A stretch of 64,000 bases of DNA, from assembly GCA_011037195.1 (NCBI GenBank), contig JAAEAF010001971.1, positions 1 through 64,000 of the forward strand. Direction: 5' to 3'. Below, in pieces: positions 21,992-32,827 of the stretch. The DNA is from Triatoma infestans (Eukaryota; Arthropoda; Insecta; Hemiptera; Reduviidae). The translations under genes were made by a program, and so were the position numbers. How positions within the stretch are numbered: position 1 is the stretch's first letter; each line of letters begins with the position of its first letter. The notes under the pieces were generated by a model that was not told where the DNA came from, searched no databases, and saw nothing but the letters and a program-made list of their open reading frames with translations.

Positions 21992-23230
21992 ATTTCTTTC
22001 AAAACAACATTCCTCATTAATTGATGCAGACTTTCACATAGTACCGGATTTACCAACCCCAGTAGACAAATGGACTCATCCTGCACTTGTACCATCGATA
22101 TTAGAGGCGCAAAAAAGATATTGAATATGCTCTAAACATATAATATTCTGATGGTAGCAAAGAGGACGAACATGTAGGTCGTGCAGTGGTGGTCTATAAT
22201 AACAGACAAGACAAGGAACATCTGGTCGGCAGGTAAAAACTTGCGGCTCATTGCCTCTAACAATCAGTCGAAAGGAATGGCAATAGTTAAAGGGTTAGCT
22301 ATTATTGAGGAGTTGGCACCACAGAGCAGGTCGGCATGTATAATGACTGTTAGTCAGGTTACTCTTGACTGCTTAAAGAACAGAAACAATCATCTACCAC
22401 TTATTGAAGAGGCTAGGGAAAGATTATGGCATTTCAGTGAAGAATTGGGCTGGGTCGTCCATTTTGCTTGGGTAAGAGCTCACAGAGGTTTGGAAGGCAA
22501 TAAAAAAGCCGATCAGTTTGCAAAAGAACCTGCAAAATCGTCAACCTTGCCAATTGTATATGATCGAGTGCCATCTTCTTTTCTGAAGCGATACTTCAAA
22601 CTGTTGTATGAAGATGAGTGGAACCAAGAATTGGTGAACTGCAACAAAGGGGCAACTACAAAACCATTCTTTTCGACTGTCTCAGCAAGACAACGCACCG
22701 ATCTGAAGTTCACTTATAAACTAAACCAGATTTTCAGTGGTCATGGACAAATTATTTGCTCTGCTAATCCACAAAATGTTGAACATATCATTCTGTACTG
22801 ACCTCTACTCGATCATATAAGAGCTCCACTAATTCTGCAAGTGCTTCTGCATGGTTTACTGTGGCCTCCCCAACTTAAAGATCTCGTATCACAAAAGTTC
22901 TGCAAGCAGTTTTCTAATTTTATTAATTTAATTAATTTTCATTTGTTAGTTAGTGCTTAGTTTCTTGGTATTTCGTTGGTGTTCTATTTTACTAATATCT
23001 ATAATTTTCATTATGTATTTGTATTATTATTCATTCATCATTTTATTTTATCTATTTTCTTATGTTTTTCTTGGCTATAATATGATCATTATGTATATTA
23101 TATAATTGTTATTATTAATTTGTAAATTTTGTATTTCTGAAGTTATATTCAATGCATGTAATGTATTTATTACGGAGCATGCTGTAAATAAACTCCTTCC
23201 CATAACTGTTGCTTTTGGGAAGAAACAAAA
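21992..23230 (+). pseudogene. R1-type LINE 3' portion inserted in (AC)n
   Basis: A degenerate RNase H domain reads YSDGS near 22140, then in another frame (22181-22801) N-N-Q..., TVSQ and HFAWVRAHRGLEGN with ADQFAKE. The usual Asp of D-S-Q is Val here, and a frameshift separates the first motif from the rest. A GHGQ...EHIIL tail matches the Cys/His end of R1-group LINEs. The 3' UTR ends '(g)gaagaaacaaaacaaaac' at (CA)n. Both junctions lie in the CA tract of HINE-like copy I. Everything 5' of RNase H is missing. Confidence 0.72.
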
Positions 23231-23370
23231 CAAAACAAAAAACACACACACACAAACACACCATACAGACCATTTACAGAAAACATCTTATTCATGTTCA
23301 AAATCCAAAAACATGTATATCAGGTCAATTTCGAAAAAAATGGCACGATCGCATTACTTATTTGGAAAGT
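23231..23370 (-). mobile_element. HINE-like copy I, segment right of the LINE
   Basis: It resumes with (CA)n, then 'caccatacagaccattta' and 'cacgatcgcattactta', as in uninterrupted copies. The terminus is decayed. Confidence 0.65.
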
Positions 23371-24650
23371 ACCAGTTTCTGTGTTCTCATTTCACCATCA
23401 ATTACCATCATTGCCTGCTATAATATCGTATGTATATCTGAGTTCTCTGCCTTTTACTGAATTTTCCATTTCTTATCAGTATTTGTTTTCAGTTTTCTTT
23501 CCAGGTTAATCTTCAATATTTTGTAATAATGAGTGTGTAGTCCTTCTTCTGCTGTTGTCTTCTTGAATCTATCTATGTATGATATTTAGAATCTTCAAGC
23601 AACTGACAACAGCCTACTCTATATTTCTATCTACATTCATTACGCAAGTGAAAAAAAAAAATGTCTATTTCGTTAAAATTAAATGAATGTATTAATGATA
23701 GTAAAATAAACGACCAATTTGTTAACTGTTTTCTGTCGTAATAATGTGTGGACAGTCACAGATTTAGTGTTCCCAGTTTGATCCTTAGTGTTGTCATAAT
23801 GCAGTTACCTGTTGTTAATTATGTGAAATGTATGTGTGTAATGGTTTCATAACCTGTGTGTAATGGTTCCATAATTTTGAAATTATGTAGAATTTTTCTG
23901 TCTTGAACTGCCCTAAATTGTAATGGAATAAACGCCAGCAAAATCGTCAAAAAAAATCTGGGCTCAATAGTATCATAAGCGAATCAAGGCGCCCTACTGA
24001 GCCTCCAAGTGCAGGTTAGCTTATATTACACCCATTAAAGTACTGATAAACGGACTCCATTCATAGAAGCTGCCTCTAATGGCCTATGAGTGTCGCTAAA
24101 ACAATTCTGTATAGTGCAATAGTCATCAGATAAACTTCAAAAAGCAAACATCAGTCGCTTCCTCAATTTCAATCTTGAAAATTTCATCAGGCTAACGACA
24201 CTACTAGCTCACCGCTATTAAAACAAGCAAGAGTTTTAACTAGCCACGTGAATCTTCAAGCAACTGACAACAGCCTACTCTATAATTCTATCTACATTCA
24301 TTACGCAACCAACAATCATTAAACGCAACTGAATTTTAATGCACCTTCGCTCGGTAATTCTATAACTCTATAACTTTCTTATTTCCTAACTCAGTAAATC
24401 GTTTAAATTATAAATTGTGAATTCAGTGCCAGTTTCTGTGTTCTCATGTCACCACTTTAACATCAATTACTGTCAAAGCCTACTGCCATTACCATACGTA
24501 TTATATCTGAGTTTTTCTGCCTTTTATTGAATTTTCTATTTTTTATATCAATACTTGTTTTCAGTTTACATTCCAGGTAAATCTTCAATACTTTGTAATA
24601 ATGAGTTTGTAGTCCTTGTTCTATTGTTGCCTCCTTGAATCTAGGTATGA
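23371..24650. repeat. Duplicated blocks X-Y ... Y'-X'
   Basis: Block X (about 23371-23580) recurs in the same orientation at about 24429-24650. It shares 'agtttctgtgttctcat', 'ttccaggt(t/a)aatcttcaata' and 'ttgtaataatgagt'. Block Y (23589-23647) recurs at 24250-24308, about 57 bp with very few differences. Block order differs between the two sides. The intervening ~600 bp has 'ggaataaacgccagcaaaatcg' but no identified element. Confidence 0.6.
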
Positions 24651-24800
24651 AGTGTATATTTATATGTATGTGTATGTAAGTTGTGTGTATGTGTATGAAA
24701 ACAAAATATCTCAAAATGATAAACGGCAGAAAGTTCAAACTTCGACAGTCCTTTATGTACCACCTTCGAATCCGGTCAGACTAAGTTACGGTCTGAATCT
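24651..24800 (+). mobile_element. HINE-like copy J, short degraded piece
   Basis: A TG-rich tract, 'aaaacaaaatatctcaaaatg' and 'gcagaaagttcaaactt' match the segment that follows the TG tract in complete copies. Confidence 0.45.
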
Positions 24801-25722
24801 GTCAACCTAGGAATGATATTACTGATTTTTTTTTTTATTTAAATTTTGAACGATTTTCTAAAAGTGGTAACAATAGTTTTTTGCAGACTTCATCCATTAT
24901 TTGCATAGATTATCTGTAGGATGAGATTGACTTCTATTAAAAAATTCCTTTATAACATCGAATAACCAATATTTCATTACAAATATTTTTTCATATTAAA
25001 AAACTACAGGCTTTATTTTTATTATACCAGGATGATGCTGATTTCTTGGTTATTTCAATAAAACCATATTGCCCCATTGATGGTTAGGACGGATGGATTC
25101 TCATTTTTTGTATAATATCGGCGACCGATTTCTACAGCTAAAATTAATCATAAAGTTCTCTTGGTTTAGCTTTAATTACTTAGGTCTTTTGATTACAGCC
25201 GGCTTTATAACGTCTCTTAGATATTGCGGATGCTGTGGTATTATAAGACATTTCATTCCACCTATTACTGGTAATCCAACATCAAAAAACTGAGTTATGA
25301 CTAGCCGAATGTTCAGAATATCATTAACGTTCTTTTAATCGTAAGGAATATTTACTGTCTCCTATAGCTGTGAGAAGAAATATTATATAAAAATTGATTA
25401 AAATTGAAATTTCAATAATGAGATTGACATGTTTTCAAGTTTATGAGAATTAAAACAGTTTTATACTGAATTGTCATTATCAAGAGGGCTATTTCATTAA
25501 TAAGAAAGGAAAGCCTATTGTAAACTGCCCATATCTCACCACGAAAAAAAAAGGAGCCTATCACACGTGTGCAACAACTAGATGCGATCATTCCGCTTCC
25601 AGATATACTGGGACAATGCATGTTTGACCATCTACAGAGCGTTACTCCTTACTCCTTTCACAAACACCCCATGTCATCCGTACTTCATTGAAAGCGTCTT
25701 CAATGCGCTGACGGTATTTATT
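24801..25722. other. Unassigned AT-rich sequence
   Basis: A 66-codon plus-strand frame (25093-25293) looks hydrophobic but shows no family signature. Nothing else recognised. Confidence 0.35.
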
Positions 25723-26262
25723 TATTTATTTAACGAATAATACTTCCTTAAATGTTTGCAATACATATAGACTGCCAAAAATGAATATATACACATATTA
25801 GCAAAATAAACAGTTATATAAAAAATTTTTTACTCAGAAAGAATTGGAAATATAAAAGAAATACTCTATAGCTAGGTATAATAACATAGCTCTTCTTTTA
25901 AAACTGTTCCGATTGATAGAAATCACATCCAAATCCTCATCACGAGAATTGAACAACTTTAATACTCTACGGACACAAGAATTATAACAATAACTACTTT
26001 TATATAATCATATATGAAATAACGTGGTTTTGCGAAATTTTTTAGATGGCGCATAAAAAGAGATAGCTGAAACCAAATCTTTACAATTAATTTTATTGTT
26101 TAAAATATCATAAATTAAAATTTAAATCATTAAGTTTTGTTTTTGAACTTTACAAGAATTCAAATTTAAGGATTTTAATGTTGCATTTTTGCCATATTCT
26201 ATAGAGTGGTGATTATTTCTATAATGGACTAATTTAAGAAATTTATTTCATTTATTTATTTA
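25723..26262 (-). pseudogene. Non-LTR retrotransposon C-terminal relic with (AAAT)n tail
   Basis: On the minus strand a decayed frame in about 25880-26100 reads NCKDLVSAISFYAPSK, then VRRVLKLFNSRDEDLDVIS and N-S-F-K. This is the conserved C-terminal region of CR1/Jockey-type LINEs (L-L-x-I-x-F-x-P-S..., R...FN..., F-K). The 3' end is an (AAAT)n-like tail near 25720. Stops and frameshifts are present. Confidence 0.55.
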
Positions 26263-26660
26263 TTTCATGTCGATATATTTGTTATATTGTGGTGACCACA
26301 CTGGGTTACAAAGTTCCCCAGATCTGATCAAAGTGCACTAAATAAAATCTTGTAGGAGTTTTGATTATTAAATTTTATGGTATTACGATCTACAATAACC
26401 AAGCATTCTATATGCCTTAGATATGAAAATAACTTCTGGTAAAGCTTATCAAAGAACATTTATTTAGTTTTATAGATAGTAAAGTACTGTCACATCGTCG
26501 AGAAAAGCATTGTTAATTATTTTATAGCACTATGGCATCATTTCAATTATTTACAGGAGCAAATTAACTTTAAGTCATCAGCAAACAATAAAACATGAAC
26601 ATTGGCCCGTTTACCTAAAAGACCGTTAATGTATAAAAAGGAAAGTATTAATGTTCTCAA
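26263..26660 (-). pseudogene. Degraded RT fragment with an F-A-D-D box
   Basis: Near 26560-26640 the minus strand reads NGLLGKRANVHVLLFADDLK, the RT catalytic box of CR1/Jockey-type LINEs, followed by stops. An (AAAT)n tail at about 26246-26262 suggests a separate, internally deleted insertion next to the previous relic. Confidence 0.6.
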
Positions 26661-26876
26661 TAGGCTGGATGTATACAATTTGTTGTACAAGTGCCTCATA
26701 AAAAAAAAAATCCTTCGGATTTATGAGCTAAAATTTCCTTGTTTAATTCAGTCCACTATCTTTTCGATAACAATTTATTTTACGGACTCAGAATATCTCA
26801 ATATATGTTACAATTCTGGCAGAAAATCTGTTTTCGTAATTCTGAAATATTGTTGAGAAATACAAATATTTAACAT
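26661..26876. other. Unassigned spacer
   Basis: AT-rich. It ends with AACAT, the left target duplication of the next LTR. Confidence 0.4.
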
Positions 26877-27164
26877 TGTAACGGCAAGAGAGAGAACACA
26901 AGCCCGACCAAGAGAAAACAAAATCTCTCTGGTACTCTCTGACTTAATCAGGCTAAAGTGAGGAGAACCTGTATATAAGCCAGTGAGAGAGCTAAACATC
27001 GATCTATCAGATTCAACCATATACATCACTCTAACCCTTTATTCTATAAAATCATTATTACAAGTCCAGTGTAGTTTGTGTAAGCTTATAGTTATATTAT
27101 AACAGTGTCTTCATATCTCGTCTAATTAATCAATCCCAATTTCTCTCCTCATCAACTCCATTAT
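26877..27164 (+). mobile_element. Solo LTR, family A-related
   Basis: It starts TGTAACGGCAAGAGAGAG and ends AACTCCATTAT. A TATA-like 'ctgtatataagcc' lies near 26970. It is flanked by AACAT on both sides (26872-26876 and 27165-27169), a 5-bp target duplication. No primer-binding site or interior, so it is a solo LTR. Confidence 0.82.
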
Positions 27165-27169
27165 AACAT

Positions 27170-27762
27170 GAATGTTTCTACAAAAGAATACTATTTTTCC
27201 ACATGATTATGCTATTTAAATCTTAATTTAACACACAACCCTGTAAAATAATCATATATTGGCACGTATTCATAAATAGGCATTATTTTCACATAAAAAT
27301 ATCCGCCCGGCTTGTCACAATCCACTTAATATAAACCTGCCTGCAACATACAGAGTAAACATTCTACAAGGGAAAAATAAGAAAATAAAATAAAAATGGA
27401 AAAAAAAAACAGCATATTAGAAGTTTAAGAGCCAATTTAAAGTCCTTATCTCATAGCCAACCATTCAATCGCACCACTTGATTCAATCAAACACTAAGAA
27501 AATTGAAGTAATATTTATATATGTAGAAATTCAATTTATATTTTAATTTTTTTTTTTATTAAATCTATTCATTGTAGAATTTATGTTAAAACATTTTTTA
27601 TGTAAAAACTAGTAGCCGTATAACTAGTGTATCCGGGTCATTTTATTAACCTAATAAGAATGATAAATAAAAAGTATTGAGTTCAATAAATTAGGGAAAG
27701 AATTAAAAAAAATTAATCGATATTATTTTGCATAATTACTTTTACACATGAATATTCCGCTT
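27170..27762. other. Unassigned AT-rich sequence
   Basis: No recognised gene, repeat end or RNA. Confidence 0.4.
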
Positions 27763-27910
27763 TAATGGGATCCGTATCATCAAAGATTCCTTAAGATCCA
27801 AAGAGCGGAGAAGCAGACATTTAATGAATCAAAAGTTAGTTACTCCCCTCTAGGCCAGACTAGGAAGGAAGAGTTCGAATCATATAAATAGAACGACTGC
27901 AGAAAACAAC
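27763..27910 (+). repeat. Truncated LTR, family C
   Basis: It matches the first half of the LTRs at 30632-31475 and 46345-46678: 'taatgggatccgtatcat', 'aagagcggagaag', 'gttactcccctctaggccag' and TATA-like 'catataaatagaacg'. The distal half is missing. Confidence 0.65.
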
Positions 27911-28649
27911 AATATATTTCGGAACCAATGATGCGGAACATTTTGGAAAACAACAATAATGCGGAAATTTTTAAAATGATCGTCATCTAAGGACTAGGAA
28001 TTTTATAAAAATCTGGGTTTCGAAATCCTATTTCTTGTTGGTAACAATTTGGGAACAGCGAAGGACGAGGAAGATTTTGCTGAATGAATATAAACATTTT
28101 TAACTGCAAAAATTGCTTACCTAACCGGCGTGGAACTACCTCATGAATACCAGGTACTTTATCTACTTTTTCTTCCACTCTTAGAATTTCTGATACATTT
28201 AGGATCTCTTAGCTTCATGCCACTTATTACTATAATTTCTAATATTTCTATAAATTTATCTGATATTAACACTAGACCATTTTAAGTATTATTTGATAAT
28301 TTATTATATATAGAGGAAGTCCTCGTTTACCACTTCTTGAGAAAACCAGCGGCCTTATGGGTGTTATGTCAATTGGTTTCTCTTTCCTACAAATTGCGCC
28401 ATCAAGAACTACAATTTCACTATTACCACTGATGAACTAATTTCTTGTAGAATACACAACTTCATTAATTACTAATAAATATATTGTTTGAATATGCATT
28501 CTTCTTTTGGAATATGAAATGCCATGTAATGGATTGCCGATGGTGTGCCTTGCCTGTAGCCAGAGATCACAAAGCGCCGCCTACAGCTACTTCGCACATG
28601 AGGCATAATCTATATTGCTACTAAAAAGCTATGCTTATTTGACTTCTAA
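27911..28649. other. Unassigned sequence
   Basis: No recognised features beyond a weak short inverted repeat (CTGTAG/CTACAG) near 28554-28587. Confidence 0.35.
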
Positions 28650-28960
28650 ATGAGATCAAATTCATCAAACCCAATCCCTAAGAAATCAGGAAGGAAAAGT
28701 TAAGAAGATATAGGGGTAGTTTCAAATTATATATATAGCACAAGCTACTTAACCATCAAAAACGTCTGTACAACCATCAAGAAAACATCATCACCATCAC
28801 TCTGCCAGTACAGTCTGTCATTCTTTCACACTGTCACACTCTTTCTACATACAGTACTGTAAAGCTCTTGAATGTTTCTCTACAGTTATTCAAGATATTT
28901 AGTGTACAATCACTGTAGCTACCACTTATATTCTAAACTTTTCCCTGCTCACCACTACAG
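28650..28960 (+). repeat. LTR-like sequence (diverged), related to 7841-8200
   Basis: 'aaggaaaagttaagaagata', 'aggggtagt', TATA-like 'ttatatatatagcaca' and pyrimidine-rich 'cacactgtcacactctttc' resemble the sequence at 7841-8200. Termini not defined. Confidence 0.4.
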
Positions 28961-29589
28961 GCGGGATGCTCACAAATGGAATTTGTATGTCAGTATCAGT
29001 GATATAGTAGTGTAATTGTGTGACTAACGTAGTGAAATTGTTTGTATGCTTTGTTTCCATTTAGAGGGTTTATATTTGGCAATCCTCCAAAGTTTTAGAT
29101 CTGATATCCAAATGTGTGTTATATATAATATGTAAGCTGAAGTTGTATATTTTTCACGTCTAATTTATATCTTTGGTCAAATTAACATTTTACATGTTAG
29201 TTTCTGTTTTTTTTTTAGAATGTCGAATTTTCATTTAGTTCTATGACATTCCAAGATAGGATTTGTCTTAGTTCAGTCTAAATTGAGCAGTATCTTTCTC
29301 TAGAAATGTGGGAGTGTTGTTAATATGACTAAGTTAACACTGCATCTGAAAGTTACTAATTTCATTTTCTAGATTGTTTTGACGTGTTCTTTATGAGATT
29401 TATATGGTCCGTAAATGTGAGGATGCTGCTGAATAGTCTTTAATAGCTGAAAGATTTACATGATGTCCGCATATGTAATTGGCTTCAAATTAAATCGACC
29501 GTAATAAAAAGGACTATTTAAAAATTTTTGGTAACAATGTATTAAACCTTTCTTGAAACTGATATTTTACATTTTCTTACTATTTTCCT
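28961..29589. other. Unassigned AT-rich sequence
   Basis: Nothing recognised. Confidence 0.35.
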
Positions 29590-30010
29590 CTCCCCTACCT
29601 GGTAGCAACTCAGGCTATTGAATCTTCTTTGGATGACGGCTTCGCAGTCGGTGAGAAGATGTAATGGAGTTTCCGCAATCTCACCACAGAATCTGCATGT
29701 GCAGATCTTCTTCTAGGCCCAGCTTCCTCAGGTGTGCTCTGAGTGTGCAGATCTCATTCTTACTCAGATTGTTGCAGGCGTTCGACTTTTCCTGGTTGTA
29801 ATCTCCTTTGGCGTGCCTCAGTCCCGGGAGAGCGTTCCAGAGACGAGCTCTTTTCGCCACCTCCTCTTTCAAAGATTTCCTCCAAGAATATCTGATCGCT
29901 GACTCCGCTAAAGGGCTCAGGCCTCAAGAAAGGAGATGCAGCGCTCTCTTTTGCCAGGGTGTCGGCCACCGCATTACCTTCCATGCCGACATATCCCAGT
30001 TGCGTGGTGT
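29590..30010 (-). pseudogene. RNase H-bearing LINE 3' fragment (same family as 53286-54195)
   Basis: Minus-strand frames read GMEGNAVADTLAKESAAS, PEPFSGVSDQ, then DYNQEKSNACNNLSKNEI, each matching the better copy at 53444-54112. It is frameshifted and 5' truncated inside RNase H. Its truncated 5' end abuts the TG-like tract of HINE-like copy K ('gtgtgtttttgtctgtatttg'). Confidence 0.72.
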
Positions 30011-30631
30011 GTTTTTGTCTGTATTTGTGTTTGTGGTCAGCATGATACATAAATGGAAAATCGTAAAAAGTTGAACTTGACATTTAGTTTAAGTGCTGTC
30101 GGCGGACGCAATAATAAGGATTTTGATCAAAATCGGTACCACTTTAGTGAATATATTTTTTAATAGTTTTGTTGCGATGTTTTCAAAAATAGCTCCAAAG
30201 ATTGGCTTTAAACTTTGTATATGCAATATCTGCATCTACATAGTCTTAAATAAGTCATAGATCTATGACTTTTGTTTGACATCTTTCTCCGGGAAAATTC
30301 ATTTAAGAGAGGGTTTGGAGAAAGGAGGCGTTAAATTTCCTACTAAAGTATTATTCCACTATATGATACCTACTATTTTCTTAGTACGAAGAGAACTGGT
30401 CATGGGAAGTGCAAGAATACTAAACACTTTTTCAGTTTTCTTTGGTTTTCTCTCAAAAGACACCATTGAATTTCATAAAAATTGGATACAGAGAACTATC
30501 ATGTATGTTAAACACAGTTTTCAGAGAAAATTACAAAAACATTCTTTTTCGTACTCAGAGGACCTCAAACATACATTTTGAATAAATAATTGATACGATC
30601 GCAATACTTCCTTGTACTAGGAATAAGATAA
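30011..30631 (+). mobile_element. HINE-like copy K, two opposed fragments
   Basis: From 30019 to about 30530 plus-strand family blocks appear ('agcatgatacataaatggaaa', 'gctccaaagattggctttaaac', 'ctccgggaaaattcattta'). From about 30535 to 30630 a minus-strand end follows ('gtactcagaggacctcaaa', 'ttgatacgatcgcaatactt', 'ctaggaataaga'). The two fragments converge. Confidence 0.6.
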
Positions 30632-31475
30632 TGCAATAGGATCCAAATCATTATAGATTCATAAGATCCGAAGACCGGAGAAAAACAAACTGCAAGGACT
30701 TTACAGTAGAAGTTAGGTAGCGAGAGAAATATGTAAGAGACAGACTGGTTGAGGTTGCTGACTGGTTGTAAACTCGTCGTAAACTGTAGTCCTCTGTCAC
30801 ACTATTTATATGATATTTAGTTTATTTATATGAATTGAACTGTTCCTTCCTACTTTGGGCGTAGGTATATGGCGTCACCATCGCCCACCTTACGGGTCTG
30901 CAATCAACCTCTGGCTCTCGCAGGTTGGGGATTCCCTCACTCCGACCAATCTATCCTGATCCTTTTCCCTTGCAGGGTTGCCTGTAGTATCCTGGGTTGC
31001 TGTATCCCTGTACTTGAGGCAATGGACAGGAATCAGTAGATGGCACGATCGGGTTTACCAGAGCCTCTTGGGTGCTTTCCCTAGCTTCTGGGAGTAAGGT
31101 GAGACCACTTCGTGGAATTATTTCACGCGCTGGGTTGCGCGTATCTTAACCTGCCTTTTAATGGGTCAAGCGGGAGAGTGCCTCGGGTGAGCACTTCTGC
31201 CATGGCGAGGTCTTGCACTAATAGCTTCTCCATAGTGGTGACATCCTTCTCTTGTAAAACGACACCGTTGCTTGCAACGGGGGGACTGGTAAACCCCAAG
31301 ATGGTATGTACGGTCCTTAAACTCTCCCAAGTACCGGAAGAGGAAAGGGGTAACACGGGAAGAATGTCCCTTCTTACTCTTGGCTTAGGTGGGGAGTAAC
31401 TAACTTTTTGATTCATTTTTGTGTTTCTCCGCTCTTCGGTTCCTATGAATCTATAATGATTCGGATCCGATTACA
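30632..31475 (-). mobile_element. LTR of family C with inverted duplicate end and nested element G
   Basis: The minus-strand LTR starts at 31475 (TGTAATCGGATCCGAATC) and has blocks shared with 46345-46678. Its far end is replaced by an inverted copy of the first ~50 bp: 30632 begins TGCAATAGGATCCAAATC followed by 'attatagattcataagatcc'. It is split by element G. The gag/pol interior is absent. Confidence 0.65.
30853..31367 (+). mobile_element. Element G, copy 1 (GC-rich, retroposon-like)
   Basis: It runs from GGGCGTAGGTATATGGCGTC to CACGGGAAGAATGT. It matches the reverse complement of 43166-43885 along its length except for a ~205-bp internal gap near 31044. It is nested in an LTR with imperfect flanking duplications, CCTTCCTACTTTGG on the left and CCCTTCTTACTCTTGG on the right. 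There is no poly-A tail and no coding frame conserved between copies. Function unknown. Confidence 0.65.
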
Positions 31476-31599
31476 ATCAAGTAAACACCGGTGACCGTAT
31501 CGTCTTTTAAAACTCATTATTGAGTTTGCTAAAATATATTCATATTCAGTAGCAGCTGAATTCTAAGTACCATAAGTAATATTAGGGACAGTCTCTTGT

Positions 31600-31800
31600 C
31601 TTTATTACTTTAAATTAAGAGTAGAAGTACTTTATACAATAGAGTGAATAAACTGAATTTGCTCTCTGCAAGTCTATGTTATCACAATGTTTTTTCACAA
31701 AAAAAAAAAAATTCTGATGATGGGCGAACGCCCGAAACCGGTCAATGACTACAAAAATAATGCAGGCAAATATCTTTGATACTTTCCAGCTTTGCGGACC
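31600..31800 (+). repeat. Penelope-type terminal repeat carrying a hammerhead motif
   Basis: It shares 'tctatgttatcacaatgtttt' and the ribozyme-like core with the inverted copy at 40380-40520, so both belong to one dispersed family. No reverse transcriptase is adjacent. Confidence 0.55.
31711..31746 (+). ncRNA. Hammerhead ribozyme motif (type I, Penelope-like)
   Basis: CTGATGA (31714-31720) is followed by a 5-bp stem II GGGCG-AA-CGCCC with one unpaired T before it, then GAAA (31734-31737), a very short stem III C-CG-G, and the cleavage-site GTC (31741-31743). Stem I pairs 'att' with 'aat'. All core residues of the hammerhead are present. Short-stem-III hammerheads are known at the ends of Penelope-like elements, where they may act as dimers. 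Self-cleavage is inferred. Confidence 0.68.
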
Positions 31801-31925
31801 CAACCACAATAAGCAGGTTCATGATGTTTGTAATAGTATGAATGTATTTATTGTGTGAGTTGAAAAAATATTTCTAACTTTGAAGAAATATTCAATTGGG
31901 AAAAATAAGTATTGTTGTAGCAGAT

Positions 31926-32827
31926 ACTTTCTCTTACTCCTAGTAAGAGGAAGTATTGTAATCGTATCAAATTATCGAGTTATTACCGGAAATATCCGTT
32001 TCGAGGTCCCTTGAATCCAGAAAAGTGGTTTTTAGCAAATAGTCTGTGTGTATGTATGTATGTGAACAGCATGCCTCAAAAACGAAAAACCGTAGAATGT
32101 TCAAACTTGATATTCCGTTTAGGTATCACCATGGAATCTGACAGTACGTTATACGTCAAAATTGCTAGACCGGAAGTACCTCTTTACTAGCTGTTTTTTT
32201 TTTACTTTTTTGCGATTTTTTCTTTTTTTGCGATTTGTAACATTACTCCAGAGAAATGCATTTAAGGGCACTTTTGGGGGAGGGGCGGGGTAACGGTTTC
32301 CTCTGAAGTGCTATTTCATTTTATTAGACAATCTAAATAATGTTAATTAGAATTGTTGTAGAAAGTCCGAGTTTGAAAAAAATCTGATCAGCGGAAGTGC
32401 GTTTGTTTACATTACCATTTTACTAAATGATTTTTTTCACTTTTTCGCGATTTTCTCAAACATGGCTCCGACGATTTTCTTGAGACATCGTATATAAACT
32501 ATGCATACAAAGATTACAACTTTTATTTAAAACATTTCTCTGGGAAAATTCATTTAAGGGAACTTGGGGGGAGGTTATGTTTTTCTTCAAAGTGCTACCA
32601 TAGTTGATTATACAATTCTACCATCCAAACAACATTAATTAGAAATAAATAGATTGCCAAAATTCCTAGCTTCAAGAAAATTAGTTAACCAGAAGTGCGT
32701 TTTTACTGAACAGTTTTTTTCAGTTTTGACGTATTTCATTAAATTTGGTACACTAGCTATAAAATTTCTCAATTTCAATTTTGAGAACTGGAGTAAGAGA
32801 AAGTTGTGTGAGTGTTTCACACCAGAT
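31926..32827 (+). mobile_element. HINE-like element copy L, full length
   Basis: The left end has CTTTCTCTTACTCC (31927-31940) overlapping a hairpin CTCTTACT-cct-AGTAAGAG (31931-31949). The right end has the exact inverse GGAGTAAGAGAAAG (32790-32803), then hairpin TGTGA-GTGTT-TCACA (32807-32821) and CCAGA before a T-run. The TG tract is short here (about 32045-32065). Two internal monomers. Non-coding; best copy for defining the ends. Confidence 0.92.
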
